This document shows positions 1 through 6,066 of a stretch of DNA of 6,066 bases, in pieces. Made by a program: the position numbers and the translations under genes. The first letter of the stretch is position 1, and every line of letters starts with the position of its first letter. Below the pieces are notes generated by a model. The model did no database searches. It was not told the origin of the DNA and was given only the letters and a program-made list of their open reading frames with translations. This DNA is from an uncultured Methylobacillus sp. (GTDB lineage: Bacteria > Pseudomonadota > Gammaproteobacteria > Burkholderiales > Methylophilaceae), in NCBI GenBank assembly GCA_946481235.1, contig CAMLME010000114.1:1-6066 (forward strand), written 5' to 3'.

Positions 1-569
1 TCCAGGAAGTCGATGTTGTTGGAGCTGGTTTGCTCTTCCAGCATGCCCGGCATCTTGAACTGGCCGAAACGGAATTGCGCCTGCTTCCACCAGCCGATAT
101 TCAGGTAGGCCTCGTCCAGCTTGTTGGTTGCAGCCATATCGGTCTGCACCTTGAATTTGTAGTACTTCTTGTAAGTGCCTTCGAAGCCAAGGCGTGCACG
201 GCGCATGTCGAAAGTATCGGAACCCGTTGCACCACCCGTGCCAGAATCGGTTTCACTGTAGTCGAAGTTACGATAATCGGCATGAATACGGCCGATCAGC
301 TTGATGCTCGTTTCCTTGTCGCCAGACTCGAACACCAGGCCGTCCTTGAACGAAGCCTTCACTTCGCCAGCCTTCTTCTTCTCGGCGGCTTCCTTTTCAC
401 CTGCGCGGCCCTTTTGCAGCAGAGCGCCTTCCTCTTCGGTCAGCACGCCCTTGCCGATAAGCGCATTGATGATGTCGTCGGTGGAATCGGCCAGTGCCAG
501 CGGTGCCGCGCCCAGCAGCAGGGCTCCCGAAACGGCGGCAACGATACCGCGCATTTGAATACTTTTCAT
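1..569 (-). CDS. OprO/OprP-family phosphate-selective porin, N-terminal part (cut by window edge)
   Basis: Outer-membrane beta-barrel porin of the Porin_O_P family, whose known members (Pseudomonas OprP and OprO) are trimeric channels for phosphate or polyphosphate. Only the first 189 residues lie in the window. I chose the ATG at 569 because GGGAG (581-577) sits 7 nt upstream and a clean signal peptide follows: a basic start, a hydrophobic core at about residues 8-26, and a predicted cut after ALA27. Residues about 30-65 form a short helical, Glu/Lys-rich segment containing GVLTEEE and EKEAAEKKK, like the N-terminal coiled coil of this family. Barrel strands then begin: LIGRIHADYRNFDY, then the family-typical RRARLGFEGTYKKYYKFKV, then AQFRFGQFKMP. 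A Pho box lies upstream and fits a phosphate-starvation role. The family assignment is firm. Phosphate selectivity is inferred, because the binding-loop residues lie outside the window. Confidence 0.9.
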   Translation of the reverse strand, partial: MKSIQMRGIVAAVSGALLLGAAPLALADSTDDIINALIGKGVLTEEEGALLQKGRAGEKEAAEKKKAGEVKASFKDGLVFESGDKETSIKLIGRIHADYRNFDYSETDSGTGGATGSDTFDMRRARLGFEGTYKKYYKFKVQTDMAATNKLDEAYLNIGWWKQAQFRFGQFKMPGMLEEQTSSNNIDFL

Positions 570-635
570 TGAATCACTCCCGTTAATAAAATTCGAACAA
601 AGCCTTGGAAGGCGATGAGTTTCAACTCGGGAGCG

Positions 636-641
636 ATTGTG
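636..641 (-). promoter_or_regulatory. Candidate -10 element of the porin promoter
   Basis: CACAAT on the minus strand keeps the A2 and T6 of TATAAT (4 of 6 overall). It lies 10 bp from the end of the Pho box. Transcription would start near 629, giving an untranslated leader of about 60 nt before the porin ATG. There is no good -35 hexamer other than the Pho box itself, as expected for an activator-dependent promoter. Confidence 0.5.
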
Positions 642-651
642 CGTTTTGAAT

Positions 652-669
652 ATGACGTTTTTATGACGA
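652..669 (-). promoter_or_regulatory. Pho box (PhoB binding site) upstream of the porin gene
   Basis: Read on the minus strand, the 18 bp are TCGTCAT-AAAA-ACGTCAT. They match the enterobacterial Pho box consensus CTGTCAT-AAAA-CTGTCAC at 14 of 18 positions, with the correct two 7-bp direct repeats, the 11-bp period and an A-rich 4-bp spacer. A candidate -10 hexamer, CACAAT (641-636), lies 10 bp downstream, which is the geometry of PhoB-activated promoters where the second repeat replaces the -35. The porin ATG is 82 bp below the box. The match is seen directly. Binding by PhoB under low phosphate is inferred from the consensus and from the nature of the downstream gene. Confidence 0.8.
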
Positions 670-686
670 AAGATGAAATAGCCACA

Positions 687-712
687 GTCCTGTTGTAAAA
701 AAACAACAGGGC
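687..712 (-). terminator. Hairpin after the phytase-like gene, possible terminator
   Basis: CCTGTTGT (689-696) and ACAACAGG (703-710) are a perfect 8-bp inverted repeat around a six-base A loop (T loop on the minus strand). One G-C pair and one wobble pair extend it to 687/712. It lies 13 bp past the stop of the phytase-like gene and about 18 bp before the Pho box of the porin, where transcription units should be separated. The T run is in the loop and not after the stem, so it is not a textbook intrinsic terminator. It could instead stabilise the mRNA end or be a protein site. Confidence 0.45.
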
Positions 713-724
713 CGGATGATCAAG

Positions 725-2020
725 TTACTCCGTCAATGCCTTATGCAAGTGAACGACCCAGACGCGGCTTGGATACTCGCTGGTGTTGTCGCCAATACCA
801 AAATCGTTATCGTTGGTGATGGCCACACGATGCGGACCGAGGACAGCCAACCCTTCCATTTTGTCGGTGTCGATGGAGAACATCAGGGCGCCGCTATCCA
901 TCACCCTATCCGTCTTCGCCATTCGCAGGCCAAGCTTTTCAGGCCCTTGTTCTTCCACCTCAAGGCTGTTCGCATGCGCCATGCCAAGCAGGTTCGTGGC
1001 TTTGGATAGATCGACCCGGATCAGCCGGAACTGCTTTTCGGCACGCTCCAGTACCAACAGGCGATTTTCGTCCAGGCAGACGGCGTCGGAATACTTGAGA
1101 TCGGACTGCTTGGAGGAATGGGGATATTCGCTCACCGGACTTTGCTCCAGCAGGAACATGCCGGTCACCTTGGCTGCAAGCGGATCGCCGATATCCATAC
1201 GCACGGCACGCACGACGCGCGTATTGGCGTAGCGCTTGTCCTTGGGATCGCCCAACGGGCTTTGCAGAATGGCCCAAGCCGTTTTGCCATCAGGCGACAT
1301 GGCGAGGTTTTCAATGCCGCGGTTGGCGCGGCGTTGCTTGAAAATGGCGGGAAGAATGGGCTTGACCGGGTAGCCTGCCCCCGGCAACTCGACACCTTCC
1401 GGCACATAGCGTACCAGTACGCGGCCATCTTTATTGATCACGGCGACGCTGGGAGCGTATTCCTCGCCCACGAGAAACCTGCCATCCGGCAGCAGTTGCA
1501 TCGCCTCGGCATCCATGCCGGACGGATTGAAGGGCAACACCTTGCCGCTCACATCCAGCGCAAGCTCGTCGCCCTTGCCGTTGGGCAACCCGGTGATCGG
1601 TTTGCCGTTGCCGTCCTTGAGCGTGATGACTTCGAGGACTTCGATTTTATCGTTCGCAAGCCTGGCTCGAACAATCGCAGGCGTAAATGCCGGCACAGGG
1701 AAAATCTTTTCGCCTTTTGCCTTGCCGTCGTCATTGGGACCGCGGTCGGTCATGAAAAGGAATTCGCCCGCTTTTCCGGGAACCGCCACCAGCGCGGAGC
1801 CAATACCCGGATTAGTACGGCCTGAGAAAGCGGACAGGTCGCCGAGCTCCGATCCCGGATTGAGTGTCGCGATATCCGTCGGCGGCAAAGTGTAGCGTTC
1901 GACTACTGTGGTGCGCTTGCTTTCCGCTGCCCCATCGGTCATGGGCACATCGGAAGAAACCGCGTGCGCGGAGGCAGCGATAACAACCAGGACCGCCGTC
2001 CAGAACAAGGAAACACGCAT
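725..2020 (-). CDS. Exported esterase-like/phytase-like beta-propeller protein
   Basis: A 431-residue protein of the family annotated as 'esterase-like activity of phytase' (Phytase-like, PF13449), probably a periplasmic or secreted beta-propeller acting on phosphate or other esters; the true substrate is unknown for most members. The N-terminus is a signal peptide (MRVSLF, hydrophobic stretch to about residue 19, predicted cut after AHA20). Family motifs visible in order are FLFMTDRGPNDDG (residues 87-99), GMDAEAMQLLPDGRFLVGEE (168-187), RGIENLAMSPDG (234-245), DKMEGLAVLG (386-395) and the acidic ITNDNDFG (401-408), near the C-terminus as usual. The many Asp and Glu side chains suggest metal binding. 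The ATG at 2020 follows GAGGGG with 7 nt spacing. The length is normal and there is no frame damage. It lies 93 bp after the c-di-GMP genes and ahead of a Pho-box porin, so a phosphate-scavenging role is plausible but unproven. The family call is strong; phytase activity is not established. Confidence 0.88.
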   Translation of the reverse strand: MRVSLFWTAVLVVIAASAHAVSSDVPMTDGAAESKRTTVVERYTLPPTDIATLNPGSELGDLSAFSGRTNPGIGSALVAVPGKAGEFLFMTDRGPNDDGKAKGEKIFPVPAFTPAIVRARLANDKIEVLEVITLKDGNGKPITGLPNGKGDELALDVSGKVLPFNPSGMDAEAMQLLPDGRFLVGEEYAPSVAVINKDGRVLVRYVPEGVELPGAGYPVKPILPAIFKQRRANRGIENLAMSPDGKTAWAILQSPLGDPKDKRYANTRVVRAVRMDIGDPLAAKVTGMFLLEQSPVSEYPHSSKQSDLKYSDAVCLDENRLLVLERAEKQFRLIRVDLSKATNLLGMAHANSLEVEEQGPEKLGLRMAKTDRVMDSGALMFSIDTDKMEGLAVLGPHRVAITNDNDFGIGDNTSEYPSRVWVVHLHKALTE

Positions 2021-2026
2021 TCAATG

Positions 2027-2060
2027 ACCCCTCAGAAAATGCTCAAACTAGCTGAGGGGT
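2027..2060 (-). promoter_or_regulatory. Inverted repeat that overlaps the Shine-Dalgarno of the phytase-like gene
   Basis: ACCCCTCAG and CTGAGGGGT form a perfect 9-bp inverted repeat (2027-2035 and 2052-2060) with a 16-nt loop. In the minus-strand transcript the downstream arm contains GAGGGG, the ribosome binding site 7 nt before the ATG at 2020, so folding would hide it. This could be a translational control hairpin, or at DNA level a dyad operator. A possible -10, TGTAAT (2066-2061), would start the mRNA inside the upstream arm and abolish the hairpin. The structure therefore matters mainly for transcripts reading in from the upstream c-di-GMP genes. The repeat is seen directly; its function is inferred. 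The rest of the 2021-2113 gap has no strong terminator. Confidence 0.5.
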
Positions 2061-2113
2061 ATTACAGGTATGTGACAAGCCGCCAGACATGACATGCCCG
2101 TCAGAAAACAGAG

Positions 2114-4168
2114 TTACTGGCTAGTCTCGTCGGACTTGATCGCGATAAGCCCGTCCGCAAGCACCTGCGAAAGCTCCGAAGCCGGCATCGGCTTGCTGAA
2201 GAGAAAGCCCTGGATGTGATCGCACTTGCGTTCGCGCAGGAAATCAAGCTGCTCGGAGGTCTCCACCCCTTCTGCAACGCTGACCAACGACATGTTCTGT
2301 GCAAGCCCGATCACCGCGGAGGCAATCGCGGCGTCCTCCGGATTGGTAGGCACATTCAGTACGAAAGACTGGCAAATCTTGAGCGTATCGATAGGGAAGT
2401 TCTTGAGGTAGGTCAGCGATGACGCGCCCGTACCGAAATCATCAATGGCAATACTGACCCCTAGCGCCTTCATGCGTTTTAGCGTGTCAACGTTATGCTG
2501 GATGTTGTCCATGAAAATGCTTTCGGTCAGCTCCAGCTCGAGAAGTTCGGCCGGGAGACCGGTTTCAAGCAAAACGCGCTCGACCTTGCCCGCAAGGTCG
2601 GACTGCTGGAATTGGCGAACCGACAAATTCACCGCGACGCGCACCGGATTGCCCTCGTCCAGCCACACCTTGGCCTGGCGGCAGGCTTCAGCCAGCACCC
2701 AGTCGCCTACCGGCAGAATGAGACCGGTTTCTTCCAGCAAGGGAATGAATTCAATTGGTGCGACCAGCCCAAGCTCTGGGTGTTGCCAGCGGATCAGCGC
2801 TTCGACGCCTATGATGCGGTGCCCGTCCATCGCCACCTGCGGCTGGAAATACAGCAGGAATTCGTCACGTTCCAGCGCGCGGCGCAGGCTGTTCTCCAGC
2901 ACCATGCGCTCGTAGGCAACGGCATCCATCTCCGGCATATAAAGCTGGAAAGTATCCTTGCCCAGGCTTTTTGCGGAGTACATCGCCACATCGGCGCGCT
3001 GCAGCAGCATCTCGGCCATTTCTCCCGAGGGCGGGCAGCAGGCGATACCGATGCTGGCGGTGACATAGATTTCGTGAGACTCGACTTCAAACGCCGGACG
3101 CAGCGAATCCAGCATTTTCTGTGCGACAACCCGAGCATCTTCCTCATGCTGCACATTGGTCAGGATCAATGCGAACTCGTCTCCACCCAGACGCGCCACG
3201 GTATCGGTGCCGCGCACGCAGGCGCCGATGCGTCCGGCGACCTGCTGCAACAGCTTGTCGCCTATCGTATGGCCCAGGGTATCGTTGACGTTCTTGAAGC
3301 GGTCGAGATCGACAAACAGCACGCCGACCATGTCACCCACGCGTTGCGCGTTGGCCAGTGCCTGATGCAGCCGCTCGTTGAACATCAGGCGATTCGGCAA
3401 ACCTGTCAGCGGATCGTGATTGGCAAGGAAATGCAGCCGAGCTTCGGTCTGCTTGAGCGCCGTGATCTCGGCGAAAACAATGACCCGGTGCGACACTTCA
3501 CGCGCAAGGCCCAGTACATCGGTGATGCTCATCCAGACCGGGAAACGCTCCCCGCTTTTCCGGCGGAGAAAGGATTCCCCGCGCCAGCCATTGGAACCAT
3601 CTTCGCTGACCGGGACCGCTTCCAGCGTATCGCCCCAGATCATGTCGCGATGCTGGCCTGTCACTTCAGCGCTATCGAAACCGGTCATTGTGCAAAAAGC
3701 CGGGTTGACGCTTACCACGTGATTCACGGCATCGGTGATCACAATGCCTTCCATTGTGCTTTCGAACACTTGCGCCGCCAGCCTCAAACGCTCTTCAGCC
3801 CGTTTGCGCTCGATGGCGTAACGCATCGCACGGGACAGCAGCCGCGCATCGACGCTGCCCTTGACCAGAAAATCCTGCGCACCGGCCTGCACCAGCTCGG
3901 CGGCAAAGGCTTCATCGTCCAGACCGGTCATGACCACAATCGCTACCCCCGGCGCTTCGGCATAGACTTGCCAGAAGGTGCGTTTGCTCTCGGAATCCGG
4001 CAGGGAAAGGTCGAGCAGGATGATGTCGAAATCGTTCTCGCGGATATGGCCAGTGGCCTCTTTCAGCGATGCCGCCTTTGCCAGTGTGTATTCCGGCAAC
4101 GCATCCATCAGCATGAATTCCAGCAGGCGGGCGTCGCCCGCGTTGTCTTCGACCAGCAATACCCGCAT
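2114..4168 (-). CDS. Response regulator with REC-PAS-GGDEF-EAL domains (c-di-GMP turnover)
   Basis: A 684-residue cytoplasmic protein. REC (1-115) has the full phosphorylation set: E7/D8, phospho-acceptor D53, T81 and K103. A helical linker ([11 protein letters not shown]) leads to a PAS domain (about 131-240, with [19 protein letters not shown]). The GGDEF domain (about 245-410) has an intact GGDEF at 328-332 and an inhibitory I-site R319-x-x-D322 five residues before it, so it should make c-di-GMP with product inhibition. The EAL domain (about 425-670) has E456-A-L, N514 (VNLSVRQ), E546 and E549 (LELTES), D576-D577 (DDFGTG), K597, E633 (AEGVE) and Q653, so it should be able to hydrolyse c-di-GMP. 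The usual Asp after K-I is Cys599 (KIC). No membrane segment is seen. Its start shares one base with the stop of the preceding paralogue, and GGGA lies 8 nt upstream. The partner kinase is not in the window. Domain calls are firm; which activity dominates is unknown. Confidence 0.95.
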   Translation of the reverse strand: MRVLLVEDNAGDARLLEFMLMDALPEYTLAKAASLKEATGHIRENDFDIILLDLSLPDSESKRTFWQVYAEAPGVAIVVMTGLDDEAFAAELVQAGAQDFLVKGSVDARLLSRAMRYAIERKRAEERLRLAAQVFESTMEGIVITDAVNHVVSVNPAFCTMTGFDSAEVTGQHRDMIWGDTLEAVPVSEDGSNGWRGESFLRRKSGERFPVWMSITDVLGLAREVSHRVIVFAEITALKQTEARLHFLANHDPLTGLPNRLMFNERLHQALANAQRVGDMVGVLFVDLDRFKNVNDTLGHTIGDKLLQQVAGRIGACVRGTDTVARLGGDEFALILTNVQHEEDARVVAQKMLDSLRPAFEVESHEIYVTASIGIACCPPSGEMAEMLLQRADVAMYSAKSLGKDTFQLYMPEMDAVAYERMVLENSLRRALERDEFLLYFQPQVAMDGHRIIGVEALIRWQHPELGLVAPIEFIPLLEETGLILPVGDWVLAEACRQAKVWLDEGNPVRVAVNLSVRQFQQSDLAGKVERVLLETGLPAELLELELTESIFMDNIQHNVDTLKRMKALGVSIAIDDFGTGASSLTYLKNFPIDTLKICQSFVLNVPTNPEDAAIASAVIGLAQNMSLVSVAEGVETSEQLDFLRERKCDHIQGFLFSKPMPASELSQVLADGLIAIKSDETSQ

Positions 4169-4170
4169 CA
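4166..4170 (-). other. TGATG stop/start overlap coupling the two c-di-GMP genes
   Basis: On the minus strand TGA (4170-4168) ends the REC-GGDEF-EAL gene and ATG (4168-4166) starts the REC-PAS-GGDEF-EAL gene; the shared base is A. Such overlaps usually mean one mRNA and re-initiation by the same ribosome, giving linked amounts of the two proteins. Confidence 0.85.
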
Positions 4171-5898
4171 GGCTTGTCCCGTCAGCATGGCTTCCACTTT
4201 TCCGCCTTGGCGCAGCAGCGCCGAAGCGTCCGCGGGAACCAGCGGGCGGCTATACAGGTAGCCCTGGGCATCGTCGCATGACAGGCTGCGCAGCAAATCC
4301 AACTGCTCGTTGGTTTCAACGCCTTCGGCAAGCCCCTTCATCTTGAACACATGCGCGACCTGGATAACCGCGCGGGCGAAGTTGGCCCCCTCTTCGGATG
4401 CCGAGGCATCCTCGACCATGGATCGGTCGAGCTTGATAGAGTCAAACGGGAACTTGCATAGATAACGGAAGGACGCGCGGCCGCTTCCGAAATTATCCAG
4501 CGCAAGCCGCACGCCCAGTTGATGCAAACGATTCAATACCATCAAGGCGCGATCTTCGTTGTCGATCAGTGCCGACTCGGGAATTTCAAGCTCGAGCAAA
4601 TGCGGCGGGAATTCGCTGCTTTCGAGCGCCTTGGCCACGATATCGACAAAATTTTGCTGCAATAGCTGGCGCGAGGCGAGATTGACCGACAGGCTGAAAG
4701 GCTCCTTGCTCTCGCTCTGCCAGGCACGCCCCTGATTGCACACTTCGCGCAAAACCCACTCCCCGACAGCGAGGATCAGGTCAGAACTTTCCAGCGCATG
4801 CATGAAATGCCCGGGAAGCAATACCCCGCGCTGCGGATGCTGCCAGCGCAGCAAGGCTTCCATGCCGATGATGCGGCCGGTAGCGATATCCACCTGCGGC
4901 TGATAGTTGATCAGGAATTCCTGCTGTTCCAAAGCACGGAACAACTGGCCGCGCAGGCCGCTGCTCTCCCCGGCCTCGATGTTCATGGTAGGCGAATAGA
5001 AACGGCTGGCGCTGAGTGCGCCGGATTCGGTTTTGGCCTGATACATCGCCACGTCGGCATTACGGAGCAGGTCTTCCATGCTGTCCGCGTCGTTCGGGTA
5101 AATACTGATGCCGACACTGACATGCACATGCAGCATGCGATCATGCACGGTGTAGGGAGACTCCATGAAGCTCAGCAGCTTTTGCGTCACCGCCATCACA
5201 TCGTCCACACCGCGCACATCGTGCAGGATCAAGACAAATTCATCCCCGCCCATGCGCGCGATGAAATCGGTTTCGCGCACGCACTCTCGCAGACGGTCCG
5301 CCACCTGGCACAGCAATTGGTCGCCGACATGGTGTCCGAAGATGTCGTTAATCGGCTTGAAGCCGTTCAAATCCATCAGCAGCAGCGCAATCTGGCTTTC
5401 ATTGCGGCGTGACCACGCCATTGCGCCTTTCAGCCGGTCATAGAGGTGCTTGCGGTTGGCAAGGCCGGTCAGGCTGTCGTGATGGGCAAAATAATGCAGG
5501 CGATCTTCCAGCCGCTTGCGTTCGATCGCGTAATGCAGCGCGCGAATCAGCAGGTGCGCGCTGATATGGTTCTTGACCAGGAAATCCTGCGCTCCGTGCT
5601 GCACCGCGCTGATCGCAAGGGCTTCATCGCCAAGACTGCTGAGCACGACTATGGGAATTTCCGGCACGGTAGCGTGAATCTTGAGCAAGGTATCAAGTCC
5701 CGACCCGTCGGGAAGTTGCAGATCGAGCAGAATGACCGTCAGGTCCTGCTCCTTGATCACGGACAGCGCCGCCTCCAGCCTGTCGGCAACATGCAATACA
5801 AACCGCTGACGCTTGTCATCGGCAAGCATCTCCTGAACCAGGCGCACGTCGCCCGGATTGTCTTCCACCAGCAGCAGATGAATCGGCGTATGGGTCAT
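4168..5898 (-). CDS. Response regulator with REC-GGDEF-EAL domains (c-di-GMP turnover)
   Basis: A 576-residue cytoplasmic protein. REC (about 1-120) carries E12/D13, phospho-acceptor D59, S87 and K109, so phosphorylation by a histidine kinase is expected. A helix ([13 protein letters not shown]) joins directly to GGDEF (about 135-300), with no PAS. GGDEF is intact at 217-221, and an I-site R208-x-x-D211 precedes it by five residues, so c-di-GMP synthesis with feedback inhibition is likely. The EAL domain (about 315-565) has E347-A-L, N406 (VNLASRQ), E438, E441, K489, E525 (AEGVE) and Q545. However, the metal-binding DDFGTG motif reads D468-N469-F-G-S-G, the following YSS is RAS, and LTES is IPES, so phosphodiesterase activity may be weak or lost. 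The ATG at 5898 has GAGG 5 nt upstream. It is the upstream partner of the coupled REC-PAS-GGDEF-EAL paralogue, with which it shares the linker (AIERKR) and C-terminal EGVET-EQLD motifs. Domain calls are firm; the activity bias is inferred. Confidence 0.95.
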   Translation of the reverse strand: MTHTPIHLLLVEDNPGDVRLVQEMLADDKRQRFVLHVADRLEAALSVIKEQDLTVILLDLQLPDGSGLDTLLKIHATVPEIPIVVLSSLGDEALAISAVQHGAQDFLVKNHISAHLLIRALHYAIERKRLEDRLHYFAHHDSLTGLANRKHLYDRLKGAMAWSRRNESQIALLLMDLNGFKPINDIFGHHVGDQLLCQVADRLRECVRETDFIARMGGDEFVLILHDVRGVDDVMAVTQKLLSFMESPYTVHDRMLHVHVSVGISIYPNDADSMEDLLRNADVAMYQAKTESGALSASRFYSPTMNIEAGESSGLRGQLFRALEQQEFLINYQPQVDIATGRIIGMEALLRWQHPQRGVLLPGHFMHALESSDLILAVGEWVLREVCNQGRAWQSESKEPFSLSVNLASRQLLQQNFVDIVAKALESSEFPPHLLELEIPESALIDNEDRALMVLNRLHQLGVRLALDNFGSGRASFRYLCKFPFDSIKLDRSMVEDASASEEGANFARAVIQVAHVFKMKGLAEGVETNEQLDLLRSLSCDDAQGYLYSRPLVPADASALLRQGGKVEAMLTGQA

Positions 5899-5922
5899 GG
5901 CAGCCTCGCTGTTAGGGCGTGT

Positions 5923-6066
5923 TCATACTAATTTCGCATCTGCGACGGGGACGATTTGGGATGCCATCCACGAAGCAAGCTGCGCGGTTGTGCCGCTCAC
6001 AACAAGCGGCGTGCGACAAAGGAGGGCGCCCAAATCGCCCCCGTCCCGAAGGGTTGCCGAGATAAC
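5923..6066 (-). other. Open reading frame of unknown nature running to the window edge
   Basis: The minus-strand frame beginning at 6066 has no stop until TGA at 5925-5923, giving 47 codons (ending ASQIVPVADAKLV). It stops 24 nt before the ATG of the REC-GGDEF-EAL gene. It could be the C-terminus of an upstream gene in the same operon, part of a mobile element, or chance openness in GC-rich DNA. I do not recognise the peptide. The same DNA contains a long imperfect inverted repeat, which argues for a non-coding or mobile-element origin. A plus-strand ATG frame of 34 codons (5961-6065) lacks a good ribosome binding site. A weak -10 candidate, TAGTAT (5930-5925), is present for the downstream operon, without a good -35. 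Confidence 0.25.
5944..6047. repeat. Imperfect 17-bp inverted repeat with nested small hairpins
   Basis: GACGGGGACGATTTGGG (5944-5960) and CCCAAATCGCCCCCGTC (6029-6045) are inverted copies with one mismatch (16 of 17), 68 bp apart. Inside are smaller dyads: GTTGTG/CACAAC (5987-5992 and 5998-6003) and the competing GCCGC/GCGGC (5992-5996 and 6006-6010). Next to the left arm is the short palindrome TCGCA-TC-TGCGA (5934-5945). Together they could fold into a long branched stem in RNA or single-stranded DNA, as in a miniature mobile element, an intergenic repeat family or a structured leader. Both arms are visible in the sequence; what the element is cannot be decided from one copy. Confidence 0.5.

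Noticed and set aside
30..572. A 180-codon plus-strand open frame opposite the porin
   Set aside because: The minus-strand frame has a signal peptide, a Shine-Dalgarno sequence and porin strand motifs. The plus-strand peptide resembles nothing and is explained by codon bias.
1118..1825. A 235-codon plus-strand open frame opposite the phytase-like gene
   Set aside because: It is a shadow of the minus-strand gene, with no ribosome binding site, no domain and low-complexity composition.
2073..2103. Weak stem TGACGGGC/GCTTGTCA after the REC-PAS-GGDEF-EAL gene as a terminator
   Set aside because: It needs two G-U pairs and has a long loop and no following T run. It is too weak to call.
2495..4261. 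A 588-codon plus-strand open frame opposite the REC-PAS-GGDEF-EAL gene
   Set aside because: It is antisense to a gene with unmistakable REC, PAS, GGDEF and EAL motifs. Its peptide is rich in His, Gln and Arg with no recognisable domain, as expected of a frame held open by the codon bias of the real gene.
4798..5412. Plus-strand open frames opposite the REC-GGDEF-EAL gene
   Set aside because: They are antisense to intact catalytic motifs and have no independent evidence of coding.
5961..6065. A 34-codon plus-strand ATG frame
   Set aside because: It has no suitable ribosome binding site, an Arg/Pro/Gln-rich peptide without a domain, and it overlaps the inverted repeat.

Overview
The window is a bacterial chromosome segment whose genes all lie on the minus strand. 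The moderately high GC content, the Gram-negative outer-membrane porin and the REC-(PAS)-GGDEF-EAL architectures suggest a proteobacterium. The style of the proteins fits an environmental betaproteobacterium (for example the Nitrosomonadales or Gallionellaceae), but this taxonomic placement is an impression and was not tested.

Layout in the direction of transcription, from high to low coordinates: (1) 5899-6066 is a short upstream region with an imperfect long inverted repeat and a minus-strand reading frame that stays open to the window edge and that I do not recognise. (2) 5898-4168 encodes a 576-residue REC-GGDEF-EAL response regulator. (3) 4168-2114 encodes a 684-residue REC-PAS-GGDEF-EAL response regulator. 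Its ATG shares one base with the previous stop codon (TGATG), so the two are almost certainly an operon. (4) 2113-2021 is a 93-bp gap holding a 9-bp inverted repeat that overlaps the next Shine-Dalgarno sequence. (5) 2020-725 encodes an exported protein of the 'esterase-like activity of phytase' family. (6) 724-570 is an intergenic region with a perfect hairpin just after the phytase-like stop and a well-matched Pho box ahead of the last gene. (7) 569-1 is the N-terminal part of an OprO/OprP-type (phosphate-selective) porin, cut by the window edge.

Two themes sit side by side. The first is cyclic-di-GMP signalling by two tandem, paralogous, phosphorylation-controlled proteins that each carry both a synthase (GGDEF) and a phosphodiesterase (EAL) domain. 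The second is phosphate acquisition: a secreted phytase-like protein, and an anion porin behind a PhoB-type operator. The Pho box is the strongest regulatory signal. The most notable protein-level observations are substitutions at conserved EAL positions. The first protein has DNFG instead of DDFG. The second has KIC instead of KID. The two EAL domains may therefore not be equally active. I see no CRISPR array, tRNA, rRNA or complete mobile element. I do not see a clearly new biological system here; the possible c-di-GMP/phosphate link is an inference from gene proximity.
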